Positions 1 to 9,770 of a stretch of DNA of 64,000 bases are shown here, in pieces. Origin of the DNA: Saussurea involucrata (taxonomy: Eukaryota; Streptophyta; Magnoliopsida; Asterales; Asteraceae); NCBI GenBank assembly GCA_033807775.1, contig CM066314.1:34211001-34275000 (forward strand), written 5' to 3'. The notes beneath the pieces are model-generated. The model saw only the letters and a program-made list of their open reading frames with translations. It was not told the DNA's origin and did no database searches. Both the position numbers and the translations under genes were made by a program. Numbering within the stretch: position 1 is the stretch's first letter; every line of letters starts with the position of its first letter.

Positions 1-141
1 GGTACATACACGGGTATAGGAAATCACCGATGCATCGCTTGGTACCGATTGGAAATTTTGCAGTTATTGTTATTTCACTATGTGCTTTTATTCTATTTTA
101 TCGCTAATTTGCTTGGGGACAAGCAACGCTCGGTTTGGGGT
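1..141 (+). mobile_element. 3' internal end of an upstream Athila-type unit
   Basis: From about position 9 this stretch matches 5793-5925, the internal sequence just before the 3' LTR of the Athila-type element. It ends in the same GGTTTGGGGT polypurine tract. The LTR at 142 is therefore preceded by element-internal DNA and not by host DNA, so a further unit lies to the left, outside the window, and shares this LTR. Confidence 0.75.
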
Positions 142-1483
142 TGTTGATAACGCCACTTTTTGGCGTTATTTCCGGTTATCAAACCAATGAGATTGGCTTG
201 TATTCAAGTAAAACGGCGTGTATTTTACGGTTTATCTAGTGATTTACACAGGGTATCTAAAAGGCAGCATCCCTCGAGAAAAGAAGCTAAAAAGAGCCCA
301 AAACGAGTCCAAATGAAGCCTAATGAAAGCCCAAAAGTCAAGCCCAAGACCCGCGACCGAACCAGGACCCGACCCGCGAACCAGAAATCGACCCAAGCAG
401 CATTTAAGACACGCGCGACTTACCACGCGACTTGCAAGTCGCGTGGCAGGTCGCGTAACCCTCTGTTCGCGACTTTCAGCTTTAAATCCGATTTTAGGTC
501 ATTGTTTTCGGTATCCAGTTTTCACGTTACGGCCAGAGCAGTCCCGGGGGCGATTTTCGAAGCCAAGTGACACCCGTTGGAGCGGAGATAGAGAGAGGAT
601 CAGATACACATTCATCGCGCGACGTAGAGACGACCACGATAGAAGGGAGTAACCATTACATTCACCGTTATCACGATTATCATGTTCACATACTTATTTT
701 AATCTTTTTCTATTGTGTTTGAATCCACCACCGATATAAACTAACCGGTTCATGTTGGGGGTTGAAATGAATGTGGTTTGAACTTATAAACAGATGACTT
801 GAAACTTTTATCAGTTTTCTTATTGAATGAATGAATGCAATTTGGTGTTTAATGCTTTTGTGAGATTAGCTACCTTGCAACTGTTTTATTGTTTTCAATT
901 AATGTTCGAGAGAATTAATTGAGAAACAGAATTAGGAATTGCATAGCTAAGGTAAGAAAGGATCGAGAGATACTGAGTAAATCTTAGCCCCGTTTGAATC
1001 GTAATCTTAATGCATTTTGAAACATGTATGTTGAGATCGAAAGATAAAACTATTGTTTTCGAAATAGAAATTACGGTTGCTTGAAAAAGGAATCGTGCTT
1101 TATAAATGAAATCGGTGTTACTTGAGAGAGAACAACGATTAGATAAAGATTGGGCATTCATTGATAGGAATAACTGGTAATTGAATTGAGTCAGCCGTTT
1201 GTATGTAAGAACCATAGGAGTTCCAACCCTCAGCTTTTCTCTCTATCAAAGTTTTCAAAGCTGTTCTGTTTTGTCTTGTGTTGATTTGATCTCATTTATT
1301 GCAATTTAATTAGTCTATAAACCAATCTCTAATTTCGACAGTCCAGTTAATAGAATCTATAGTAATTGTGATATTTAGTTCCTAGTTCCCCGTGATTCGA
1401 TACTCGTACTTCTCCAGTACTATTACTTGACTTCGACCCGTACACTTGCGGTTAGATTCGCGGGGTGTCAAAACCCCGTGTCA
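142..1483 (+). repeat. Left LTR of Athila-type element
   Basis: It starts TGTTGATAACGCC directly after the PPT and ends GTGTCA, giving TG...CA termini. It contains a perfect 24-bp palindrome at 423-446 and a CGCG-rich cluster around it. No clean TATA box was identified. It is about 98-99% identical to 5926-7267. Confidence 0.88.
423..446. repeat. Perfect 24-bp palindrome in LTR
   Basis: The two 12-base halves (CCACGCGACTTG and its complement) are exact reverse complements. The same palindrome lies at 6207-6230 in the other LTR. Related CGCGGCTTGCAAGCCGCG-type palindromes occur in the internal tail near 3925-4040. It could form a cruciform, or a hairpin in RNA. Confidence 0.8.
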
Positions 1484-1489
1484 AGTTTT

Positions 1490-1507
1490 TGGCGCCGTTG
1501 TCGGGGA
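1490..1507 (+). other. Primer-binding site
   Basis: TGGCGCCGTTGTCGGGGA starts 6 bases after the LTR end. It differs by one base from the TGGCGCCGTTGCCGGGGA site common in plant Athila elements, which pairs with the 3' end of tRNA-Asp (family knowledge). Confidence 0.75.
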
Positions 1508-1638
1508 ACTAGTTGTAGCTAATAGCACTACCAGCTATACGCGCTATTAGATTGGACATTTTTTTTTATTTTCGTATTCTATTTCATCACTTTGAATTTC
1601 TGAATTGCTAAGTCTGTTCGTTTTCTTCTCAGGTACTC

Positions 1639-3486
1639 ATGGGCGACGAAGCGAGACGCCCTATGCGGTCGTTCGCCGATCCGAACGTGGCGGCGGCACG
1701 CATAGGAATTCAAGCACCAACCACCGCTGCGAATTACTTCGAAATCAAGCCGAGTACCATCGTAATGGTACAACAGATTCAGTTCGGGGGAGCACCAACT
1801 GAAGACCCCCAAGCGCATCTACGAGCCTTCGAACGGATTTGCAACACGTTCAAGATCAACGGGATGGAAGAGAACGCGATTAAGCTAAGACTCTTCAGTT
1901 TTTCCCTAAAGGGTAGAGCTGAAATCTGGATAGAGGGCCTTCCATCAGATCTCATCACCACTTGGGCACAACTGAAGGCAGCGTTCCTCCAGAAATTCTT
2001 CCCACTGGGAAGAACCGCGCAATTGATGGCCGACATCACGCACTTCGCGCAATGGGACCAAGAGACGTTATATGAAGCTTGGGAGCGCTATAAGGACATG
2101 TTGAAGAAGTGTCCACATCACGGTCTTCATGGGTGGGTCATAATCCAAACGTTCTTTGGAGGCCTCCACCCACAATTCAAGAACGATATTACAGCTGCAG
2201 CGGGGGGAGCTCTCATGAACAAAACCTATGAAGAAGCAGTCGAGCTGATCGAGAACCTTGCCGAACATAGCTACTCCACTCCACGATCGTCCATCGCACG
2301 AGTAGCGAATGTTCAAGAGTCAGATGAACTTAAAGAGATAAAAGCTCAACTAGCTTTTATCACGGACCGTATGAAGGGAAGCAATCTAGGGGAACCTGAA
2401 CAGGTTCAATTTATGCAAAACCGCAACCATCAGCCGCGAAACGACCCTTTCTCCAACACTTATAACGAGGGGTGGAAAAAGCATCCCAATCTTTCATGGA
2501 ATCAGTGGGGTCAACAACCAGGTAATTTCTCTAACTCTTTAAACTCTTCCAATACTAATATTGCTTACCGTCCTCCAGGTTTTAACCAAAGGAGCGAGGG
2601 ACCATCCGGGGAGAAGAAACCGGGATTGGAAGATATGCTCATGAAGTTCATGACAAAAATGGACAACACGGTCGGAGAGCTGGCAAACACGGTGAACACG
2701 GTAAAAGCCGCAACTGATCAGAATACGGCTGCAATCAAGATTCTCGAGAGGCAAGTGGGGCAGATTTCCGAGGCCCTACAAACCCGACCTCCCGGAGCAT
2801 TTCCAAGTATGGCCGAAAATAGGAACCAAGAGAATTGCAACGCCATCTATCTGAGAGATGGCAAGGAACTGAATAAGGAGCCAGCAAAGGAAGCCGAGAA
2901 TGAGGCGGAGATCATTGACATGGATGCATTAGAGGCTGATGAAGAGCGTATGAGGAGAGAAGAGAAAAAGAAAGAAGTGACACCGCCGGTCAAGCCGGAA
3001 ATCCCACAAGTGCCTTACCCGAGCAGGCTGAAAGCAAATAAGGATCAGGTTAATTTTTCCAAATTTATTGAGGTGTTTAAAAAGCTAACGATTAATATTC
3101 CTTTTGCAGATGCTCTCACCCAAATGCCCTCTTACATGAAATTCATGAAAGAGATCCTTTCCAAAAAGAGGGCAATCGATCATCAGGCCACCGTTGCACT
3201 CACTGAAGAGTGCAACGCCATCTTCCAGAATAAGCTTCCCCAAAAGCTCAACGATCCAGGGAGTTTTTCTATCCCTATCCAAATTGGGAAGTTTTCATTT
3301 AATAAAGTGTTATGTGATTTAGGGGCGAGTATTAACTTGATGCCCCTTTCTATTTTCAGGAAACTTGGATTGGGCGAGGTGAGCCCCACATTCATGACGC
3401 TTAAGCTGGCTGATCGATCGATAAGGTATCCTTACGGAGTGATAGAAGATGGCTCGTCAAAGTCGGTAAGTTCTACTTTCCGGTAG
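1639..3486 (+). CDS. Athila-type gag and N-terminal protease
   Basis: The 615-residue frame encodes the retrotransposon nucleocapsid protein, which packages element RNA in cytoplasmic particles. Residues about 55-230 form the retrotransposon gag domain (motifs LRLFSFSLKGRAEIW, FLQKFFPLGRTAQL, CPHHGLHGW). A basic, low-complexity linker follows. Residues about 545-600 begin an aspartic protease with the CDLGAS active site (Asp about 560, LMPLSIF after it). No zinc knuckle is visible, as is usual for Athila. The start is the ATG at 1639, about 130 bases after the PBS. The frame breaks at about 3452: one base appears missing after the IED motif, so the natural product ends with a short nonsense tail while the protease continues in another frame from 3453. 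Confidence 0.85.
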   Translation: MGDEARRPMRSFADPNVAAARIGIQAPTTAANYFEIKPSTIVMVQQIQFGGAPTEDPQAHLRAFERICNTFKINGMEENAIKLRLFSFSLKGRAEIWIEGLPSDLITTWAQLKAAFLQKFFPLGRTAQLMADITHFAQWDQETLYEAWERYKDMLKKCPHHGLHGWVIIQTFFGGLHPQFKNDITAAAGGALMNKTYEEAVELIENLAEHSYSTPRSSIARVANVQESDELKEIKAQLAFITDRMKGSNLGEPEQVQFMQNRNHQPRNDPFSNTYNEGWKKHPNLSWNQWGQQPGNFSNSLNSSNTNIAYRPPGFNQRSEGPSGEKKPGLEDMLMKFMTKMDNTVGELANTVNTVKAATDQNTAAIKILERQVGQISEALQTRPPGAFPSMAENRNQENCNAIYLRDGKELNKEPAKEAENEAEIIDMDALEADEERMRREEKKKEVTPPVKPEIPQVPYPSRLKANKDQVNFSKFIEVFKKLTINIPFADALTQMPSYMKFMKEILSKKRAIDHQATVALTEECNAIFQNKLPQKLNDPGSFSIPIQIGKFSFNKVLCDLGASINLMPLSIFRKLGLGEVSPTFMTLKLADRSIRYPYGVIEDGSSKSVSSTFR

Positions 3487-3758
3487 ACTTTGTGGTGATA
3501 GATATAGATGAGGATGAGGAGGTCCCGATGATCTTGGGACGATCATTCCTAGCCACCGGGAGAGCGTTAATTGATATGGAAGAAGGAGAGATCACGTTCA
3601 GAGTCGGCGGTGAGAACGTGAGATTCAAGTTGCTAGAAAGAAGAGGAGGTCAGAGAGAAGAAGAAGGCGGAGCTGGTCATGGAAGACCAATTGTGAAAGA
3701 GTCCGCAAGGAATCGCAAGTGTGGGCGATTCGAGTCTGCGGATACTGAGTCGAACTGA
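3453..3758 (+). pseudogene. C-terminal half of Athila protease, frameshifted
   Basis: It continues the protease in a shifted frame, with LVKVGKFYFP, then PMILGRSFLATGRALID, the conserved second half of Athila proteases. It ends at a stop at 3758 instead of running into reverse transcriptase. A post-pol motif follows at once, so the RT-RH-IN block has been removed at this point. Confidence 0.75.
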
Positions 3759-5915
3759 ACCCACATAGTCGTGCCACGACTTTAAATACGGCGCTGGGTG
3801 GGAGGCAACCCACCAAGGTTAGTTTCCGTTTATTATTTTTCTTCTTGTGTGTGTTTTAATTCCGGAAAAACCATAAAAATCGAAAAATTGAAAAAACCAA
3901 AAATAGCTGGAACAGGGACATACGCGACTTTCCACGCGGTTTGCATACCGTGTGGTAAGCCGCGGGACCCTCTGTTTGGTTTTCTGAAACAGTGAGTTAT
4001 GCGGGATGTTACGCGGCTTGCAAGCCGCGCAGCAAACCGCGGGTGTCCCATGTTCATTTTTTTGTTTCCTTTCTTGCTTTGTGTGCTTCTTGTTTTTGTT
4101 TTATGTCTTTCCCTTGTTTTACTTGTTCTCTCCGTCTCCCCTCCGTCTCCAAATGCTCAGTCTTTCAAGAATCTCCTCTGGCCGGGCAAAACAGGTATGT
4201 TCTAATCATTTCTCTGCTAAAAGAGTGGTGTTTGATGTGTTGTTATATTTTAATTGCACGAGATGCAACAAACCTAAGTTTCACGTAGGTTTGGGGTGCC
4301 TCATTTTTGAACCACCTACACACTCACATTAGATCCTGTGCAAACCTCGGTTTTACCGAGGTTTGGGGTTGGCTTCTTTTTGGCTTTTATTTGGCAAACC
4401 TAGGCCACGGCCTAGGTTTGGGGTGCCTAGTTTTAGAAAATTTGGGTAGTCTTTTTATGCTATATAGGTAATGCCTTGCCTGTTCTTTTAATAACTGCAC
4501 AATGAGTCGCATCACCCACGACTTTACTTGCACATTGGGGACAATGTGTGGGTAAGGTTTGGGGTTGCCCAATCGGGCCCAAGTTATGCACGTAGATTTC
4601 CTGCACTTCTGAGTGTCTAGATCAAAGTAGCTAAAATTTTTGTTTTGAATGATTGAGACCGACCATTGTGGGAAGAATCTTGTGATAGTGACGTGACCGT
4701 TAGGGAAGGACCGGGAAAGGACATGACTAGGGACATTAGTGGAGACCACCCGATAGTGAGTTTTGAGCCTAAAAGACGTTTTTTTCATTTCGAGGGATTC
4801 ATACACCAAATTCATACACACTTTTTCGAATTCCTTGTCGTGAATGTAGAATGATCTCGCTACATTATTGCATTGAGTAGCAAAGACGAACATCGGGATT
4901 AGGTAAGGGTATAGTAGACCATATCGTGTGGACCTTAAGATATGATTCCAGGCATTGTGTGTTTTATTTAACCTGTTTTTAGCTATCGTACCTTTTACCC
5001 TTCTGCGTGTACCCTTAGCCCCTTTGCAGCCAAACACTCACCTTTTCGTTTTTAAACCCATCATTAAACCCTTAGCCAACCCAATCCGAAAGTGTGTCAA
5101 TCGGAAGAAGTAATGAACTTACAAAAGACAAAGCAGAAAAGAATAGAACAGGCCAGTCAGGAGAATAAAATGGGTCAATGTAACCCAGGAAATGGAAAAG
5201 AGGACCAATGAAGTCCCAAACTCAAAAAAAAATCGAGTTAATTTAGATTTTATCTATAGCAGTAAATAAGAGAGTCAAAGCGACTCCAATAGTGACGAAG
5301 AGGGCCAAATAATAGAGCGAAAAGCTATAGAGTTCGGAACTGCAAATGATTGACACGCCAAGGATTTTTGAACCATTTTACCCTTCGTTTCATAGCCTTA
5401 ACCTTAGCCCCATTACAACCCTTGTAAAGACCTGGATGATCTTCTGGAAAATGTGATTAGAGTCTATGACCACCATTACCGAGATTCCCTGTCTTGTTAC
5501 TTAATTCCTTCGGAGATCAACATTTTGGACAATTGTGTGTCTTTCTTTAGAGTTGTCATGTAATTATTGCGTATTATTGTACATAACCTCCATACACATG
5601 ACAACACGAGCGATAACCTAGGTTCGAGCGAAAAGAGAGTATCCTGAGAGGTAGGGTCGAGGCGAAATGTTTTCCCTAGCATGTTTGGACCTAGTCTAAC
5701 CTTAGCGTAATCAGAACGATCACGAGTTCAACTCCCAATGGAAGGTCATAGATCGGACAAAATAAAAATGAGGCGAGAGTGAGATAGATATTCACGGGTA
5801 TAGGAAATCACCGATGCATCGCTTGGTACCGATTGGAAATTTTGCAATTATTGTTATTTCACTATGTGCTTTTATTCTATTTTATCGCTAATTTGCTTGG
5901 GGACAAGCAACGCTC
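3759..5915 (+). other. Noncoding tail of Athila-type element
   Basis: About 2.1 kb without a convincing gene. It opens with GGGTGGGAGGCAACCCA, the sequence that usually lies between pol and the env-like region in Athila elements. It then holds CG-rich palindromes (3925-4040), three hairpins each followed by GGGGT (4270-4424), and a fifth GGTTTGGGGT at 4552-4562. Frames here show no env signature such as a signal peptide and transmembrane pair. Confidence 0.6.
4270..4424 (+). repeat. Three hairpin-plus-GGGGT modules
   Basis: Stem arms are AAACCTA/TAGGTTT (4270-4276, 4286-4292), AAACCTCGGT/ACCGAGGTTT (4342-4351, 4355-4364) and AAACCTAGGCC/GGCCTAGGTTT (4396-4406, 4409-4419). Each right arm is followed directly by GGGGT, recreating the GTTTGGGGT of the real PPT at 5916-5925. 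The stem bases differ between modules while pairing is kept, which points to a conserved RNA or DNA fold. Confidence 0.7.
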
Positions 5916-5925
5916 GGTTTGGGGT
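5916..5925 (+). other. Polypurine tract of Athila-type element
   Basis: GGTTTGGGGT lies directly before the TG of the right LTR, the place where second-strand synthesis is primed. The preceding GGGGACAAGCAA motif is typical of Athila 3' ends. Confidence 0.75.
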
Positions 5926-7267
5926 TGTTGATAACGCCACTTTTTGGCGTTATTTCCGGTTCTCAAACCAATGAGATTGGCGTGTATTCAAGTAAAAAGG
6001 CGTGTATTTTACGGTTTATCTAGTGATTTACACAGGGTATCTAAAAGGCAGCATCCCTCGAGAAAAGAAGCTAAAAAGAGCCCAAAACGAGTCCAAACGA
6101 AGCCTAACGAAAGCCCAAAAGTCAAGCCCAAGACCCGCGACCGAACCAGGATCCGACCCACGAACCAGAAATCGACCCAAGCAGCATTTAAGACACGCGC
6201 GACTTACCACGCGACTTGCAAGTCGCGTGGCAGGTCGCGTAACCCTCTGTTCGCGACTTTCAGCTTTAAATCCGATTTTAAGTCATTGTTTTCGGTATCC
6301 AGTTTTCACGTTACGGCCAGAGCAGTCCCGGGGGCGATTTTCGAAGCCAAGTGACACCCGTTGGAGCGGAGATAGAGAGAGGATCAGATACACATTCATC
6401 GCGCGACGTAGAGACGACCACGATAGAAGGGAGTAACCATTACATTCACCGTTATCACGATTATCATGTTCACATACTTATTTTCATCTTTTTCTATTGT
6501 GTTTGAATCCACCACCGATATGAACTAACCGGTTCATGTTGGGGGTTGGAATGAATGTGGTTTGAACTTATAAACAGATGACTTGAAACTTTTATCAGTT
6601 TTCTTATTGAATGAATGAATGCAATTTGGTGTTTAATGCTTTTGTGAGATTAGCTACCTTGCAACTGCTTTATTGTTTTCATTTAATGTTCGAGAGAAGT
6701 AATTGAGAAACAGAATTAGGAATTGCATAGCTAAGGTAAGAAAGGATCGAGAGATACTGAGTAAATCTTAGCCCCGTTTGAATCGTAATCTTAATGCATT
6801 TTGAAACCTGTATGTTGAGATCGAAAGATAAAACTATTGTTTTCGAAATAGAAATTACGGTTGCTTGAAAAAGGAATCGTGCTTTATAAATGAAATCGGT
6901 GTTACTTGAGAGAGAACAACGATTAGATAAAGATTGGGCATTCATTGATAGGAATAACTGGTAATTGAATTGAGTCAGACGTTTGTATGTAAGAACCATA
7001 GGAGTTCCAACCCTCAGCTTTTCTCTCTATCAAAGTTTTCAAAGCTGTTCTGTTTTGTCTTGTGTTGATTTGATCTCATTTATTGCAATTTAATTAGTCT
7101 ATAAACTAATCTCTAATTTCGACAGTCCAGTTAATAGAATCTATAGTAATTGTGATATTTAGTTCCTAGTTCCCCGTGATTCGATACTCGTACTTCTCCA
7201 GTACTATTACTTGACTTCGACCCGTACACTTGCGGTTAGATTCGCGGGGTGTCAAAACCCCGTGTCA
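5926..7267 (+). repeat. Right LTR of Athila-type element
   Basis: Starts TGTTGATAACG and ends CCCCGTGTCA, the same length as the left copy. It is followed at 7268 by minus-strand chromovirus gag sequence, so 7267/7268 is the true outer edge. The matching target duplication cannot be tested because the left flank is another unit of the same element. Confidence 0.88.
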
Positions 7268-7902
7268 TCGAACACCAGTTCCATTTCCCTTATCCACTTT
7301 ATAGCTAACACCGGGTCGCATTCTCCCTTGAAAGTGGGTGGTTTACAAGAGGCGAATGCCTTGTAGCTGCACCCTCCACTCAGCACCAAGTCGTTTACCG
7401 CTAAAGGAGTTGATTGTGAAGGGCTCTCCGAAGCAGGTCCATGTGAGCTAGACACCCCTGTTCCTTCCTTGCTACCATTCGCTTCCTTGCTTCCCGAAGC
7501 TGACTTATCCTGGTTAGCCAACAGGGCTTTCAAAGTATCATGAATCTCACCCATAGCGGTGGTGAAGTTCTCTTGAGTTACGAAGGTCTGGGCACGACCT
7601 CGCCCACGACCTCCACCTCTACCCCCGCCCCGCCCGGACGCTGAGCTCTCCTGATGAGATGCTTCCGGCTCTGGTGGAATCCCGACGCTCCTCGCTCCAT
7701 GGGGAACGCGTACCCTCACTCTGGCCCCTTCAACGTTCTCATTAACCTAGGTAGCCGCTCGCCGGGGCATTCTTCCCCGCCCCCTCCCACGGCCTCTACC
7801 CCTACCGCGGGTGGCCACCTGCTCAGGTGGATTCACCGGTACTTCCATTTCGATCTCCTCGTCTACCGGTACTGATCCACTCCTCAAAGACCTCCTTGAC
7901 AT
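7268..7902 (-). pseudogene. Interrupted chromovirus gag (N-terminal part)
   Basis: It starts at the ATG at 7902 (MSRRSLRSGSVPVDEE). A glycine-arginine repeat follows (RGRGRGRGRGRG), then a TAG stop in frame at 7747-7749, then the same frame resumes and reaches the conserved gag motif before the Athila LTR cuts it. The RG-rich block and the FASCKPPTF motif are shared with the gag copies at 50590-51414 and 59083-60024. It is non-functional because of both the stop and the insertion. Confidence 0.8.
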
Positions 7903-8162
7903 AATTGCTAAATGGCAAAAACACACTGATAGAATTAAGCCGACAATTCTAATATAATAAGGCAAAATAAGCACATTCATGCACCTGTAAGTTCGTGATG
8001 ACACTGGTCAGGTGTAATTGCCAACTTACCGTACATGATAGCTCTCAATACCCTATTATTCACTCCGACTAGGCCTTCTCTAAAGTCCTCTTAATTTTCA
8101 GCAGTACTACCTACTCTCACAGTTTAAGTTTAGGCCCATCCGGTCACCTAAATCTCTTAAAC

Positions 8163-8180
8163 TATGGCTATGATACCAAC
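8163..8180 (-). other. Primer-binding site of relic 1
   Basis: On the minus strand GTTGGTATCATAGCCATA matches the initiator tRNA-Met site TGGTATCAGAGC with one change. It lies directly inside the LTR end. Confidence 0.7.
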
Positions 8181-9770
8181 TATAACAACCCACCTCAAAA
8201 GACAATCCAAACAATGCAATATCTCAAGCATAAATATAAACAATGCCAAAACGGCCCACAAAATTCTTGTCTTACAAAACTAATTCAACGGTTTACGGAA
8301 AACAACCGGATTACAGCTAAGAATAATAAACTATAATCGTATCTAAAACTATTGGAATGTCTAACAAAATCATCACAGGCGACGCCCCACACATGCCAAG
8401 TCGCGAGCTCACACCTTTCCCTTACCCTTATCTAGTTGCTTACCTGAAAGGGTTAATTTTGAAAAGCGAGGGTTAGACCATGAGGCCTAGTGAGTTCCCT
8501 CTGAAGCGTACCAATTTACGCAAAATACAAGATATGAGGTAAGAATATAAGTTAACACACCTTTGATTTAATAAGCACACAATTATACATGTGATGACCC
8601 ACGCTATGGTCATACACACCCATGACAGCGTGTTAGGGCACACACCCGCCCTTGATATATTCTATGAAACGAATTCATATAAATAATATACTCTTTATGG
8701 GACACACACCCCATATACACACATCTAAGCCATCGCATATACACACAAGTAGTCACATCTTTAAATCACACTAGCATGCATGTCTAACAATGTTAAGCGA
8801 GTTATGCGGATTAAAACAATACTCGCGTAATTAACACATTTAGCAAAATTGTTGCGTTAGGGAAACTCACCTGCCGTCCACGAGACTTCTCTTGCTCGAA
8901 AGCTCCACACTAGAACCGTACACCTAACATTTCAAATCCCAAAAGGCAAAAGAGGAGTCACTCCTATAAATCTCTCGATTAGATCCTAAATTTTACGCAT
9001 AAAACACAACATCCCAGGTGACCCGAAAACACTCTCAACAGGCTCCGGAATCGGGAGTCCGGATACCGCCATTTTTCCGGAAACTTCCGGTCTCCGCCAC
9101 CGATCCGGATACCGATAATCCGATACCATCCGGATTCCGGGATGTTCCGGACTAATCTCCGACTTCCGGTACTTTCCGGAATACCCCCTTTCCGGATAAC
9201 ACTCCCGGACTACTCCCTTTTCCGGATAACTCTTCCGGACAACTTGTCCGGATACCGAAGTCTAAATCGACTCGTCAGCCAACCCATCCTTTACCAAAAA
9301 TTGGGGATAATCATACCAACCATACGATTTAACCAAAAATAGAAGTTGGTTTAAGTCCGCAAATAGTAACTTGGCATTTCTAATCCATTTCTTGTCTGAT
9401 TTAGGTTATTACTTCACACGCAGAGTACTCTCATCACTTAGATTATAGAAATTCCTAAATCAACTCTAGAAGTTTTCAATAGAGGGGAGTTTAAGGGAAA
9501 GAATGTTACCTTGCTGAAATGATTTGGATGCACCTCCTTTGCTCCTGGCTTCCAATCCTCCACTCTCCTAATCGATGTTGCGTTCTTCCCAAATCGCGCA
9601 CACACACACACACACACTCTTGCGGCCGCTAACAATTTCTCAAGAGTTCTCCACAAATTAGGGTTTTGACCCTTTTATACTCTCTTACTATTTTCTCCAA
9701 AAATCTCCTTTTCTCACTTTCACCACCAAATTCCCTTTTATTTTCACAAGTGGAATGGGTTATTACATTA
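8181..9770 (-). repeat. 5' LTR of chromovirus relic 1
   Basis: About 1.6 kb. The left edge (TATAACAACCC on plus) corresponds to TGTAACAACCC of the second element, with a G to A change. The right edge near TTATTACATTA corresponds to TTACTACAACA there, so the last bases are decayed and the end is uncertain by a few bases. No PPT follows on the right, as expected for a 5' LTR. It holds a dense cluster of TTCCGGA-like words at 9050-9260, also present in the other LTR. Confidence 0.7.

Larger units (their letters stand above)
142..7267 (+). mobile_element. Athila-type Ty3/gypsy retrotransposon, gag-protease only
   Basis: Two LTRs of 1342 bp (142-1483, 5926-7267) align at a constant offset of 5784 with about 17 mismatches by eye and no net indel. 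Internal order is PBS, gag with an aspartic protease, a conserved post-pol motif (GGGTGGGAGGCAACCCA near 3799), a 2.1-kb noncoding tail, and a PPT. Gag and the protease with a DLGA active site are of Athila type. Reverse transcriptase, RNase H and integrase are absent: protease runs straight into sequence that normally follows pol. The element therefore depends on proteins from elsewhere to move. On the right it abuts the gag of a minus-strand chromovirus, into which it inserted. Confidence 0.88.
7268..9770 (-). mobile_element. Chromovirus (Tekay/Del-like) relic 1, 5' part
   Basis: Reading on the minus strand: LTR (9770-8181), PBS with TTGGTATCA, leader, gag. Gag is cut at 7268 by the Athila-type insertion. 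Gag motifs FASCKPPTF and VLAIKWIREMELVF match those of the second element at 50561-60528, so both belong to one family. The 3' part must lie left of the window. Confidence 0.8.

Noticed and set aside
4387..5037. 216-codon minus-strand frame as an env gene of the Athila element
   Set aside because: It runs against the element's orientation and has no signal peptide, membrane helix or family motif.
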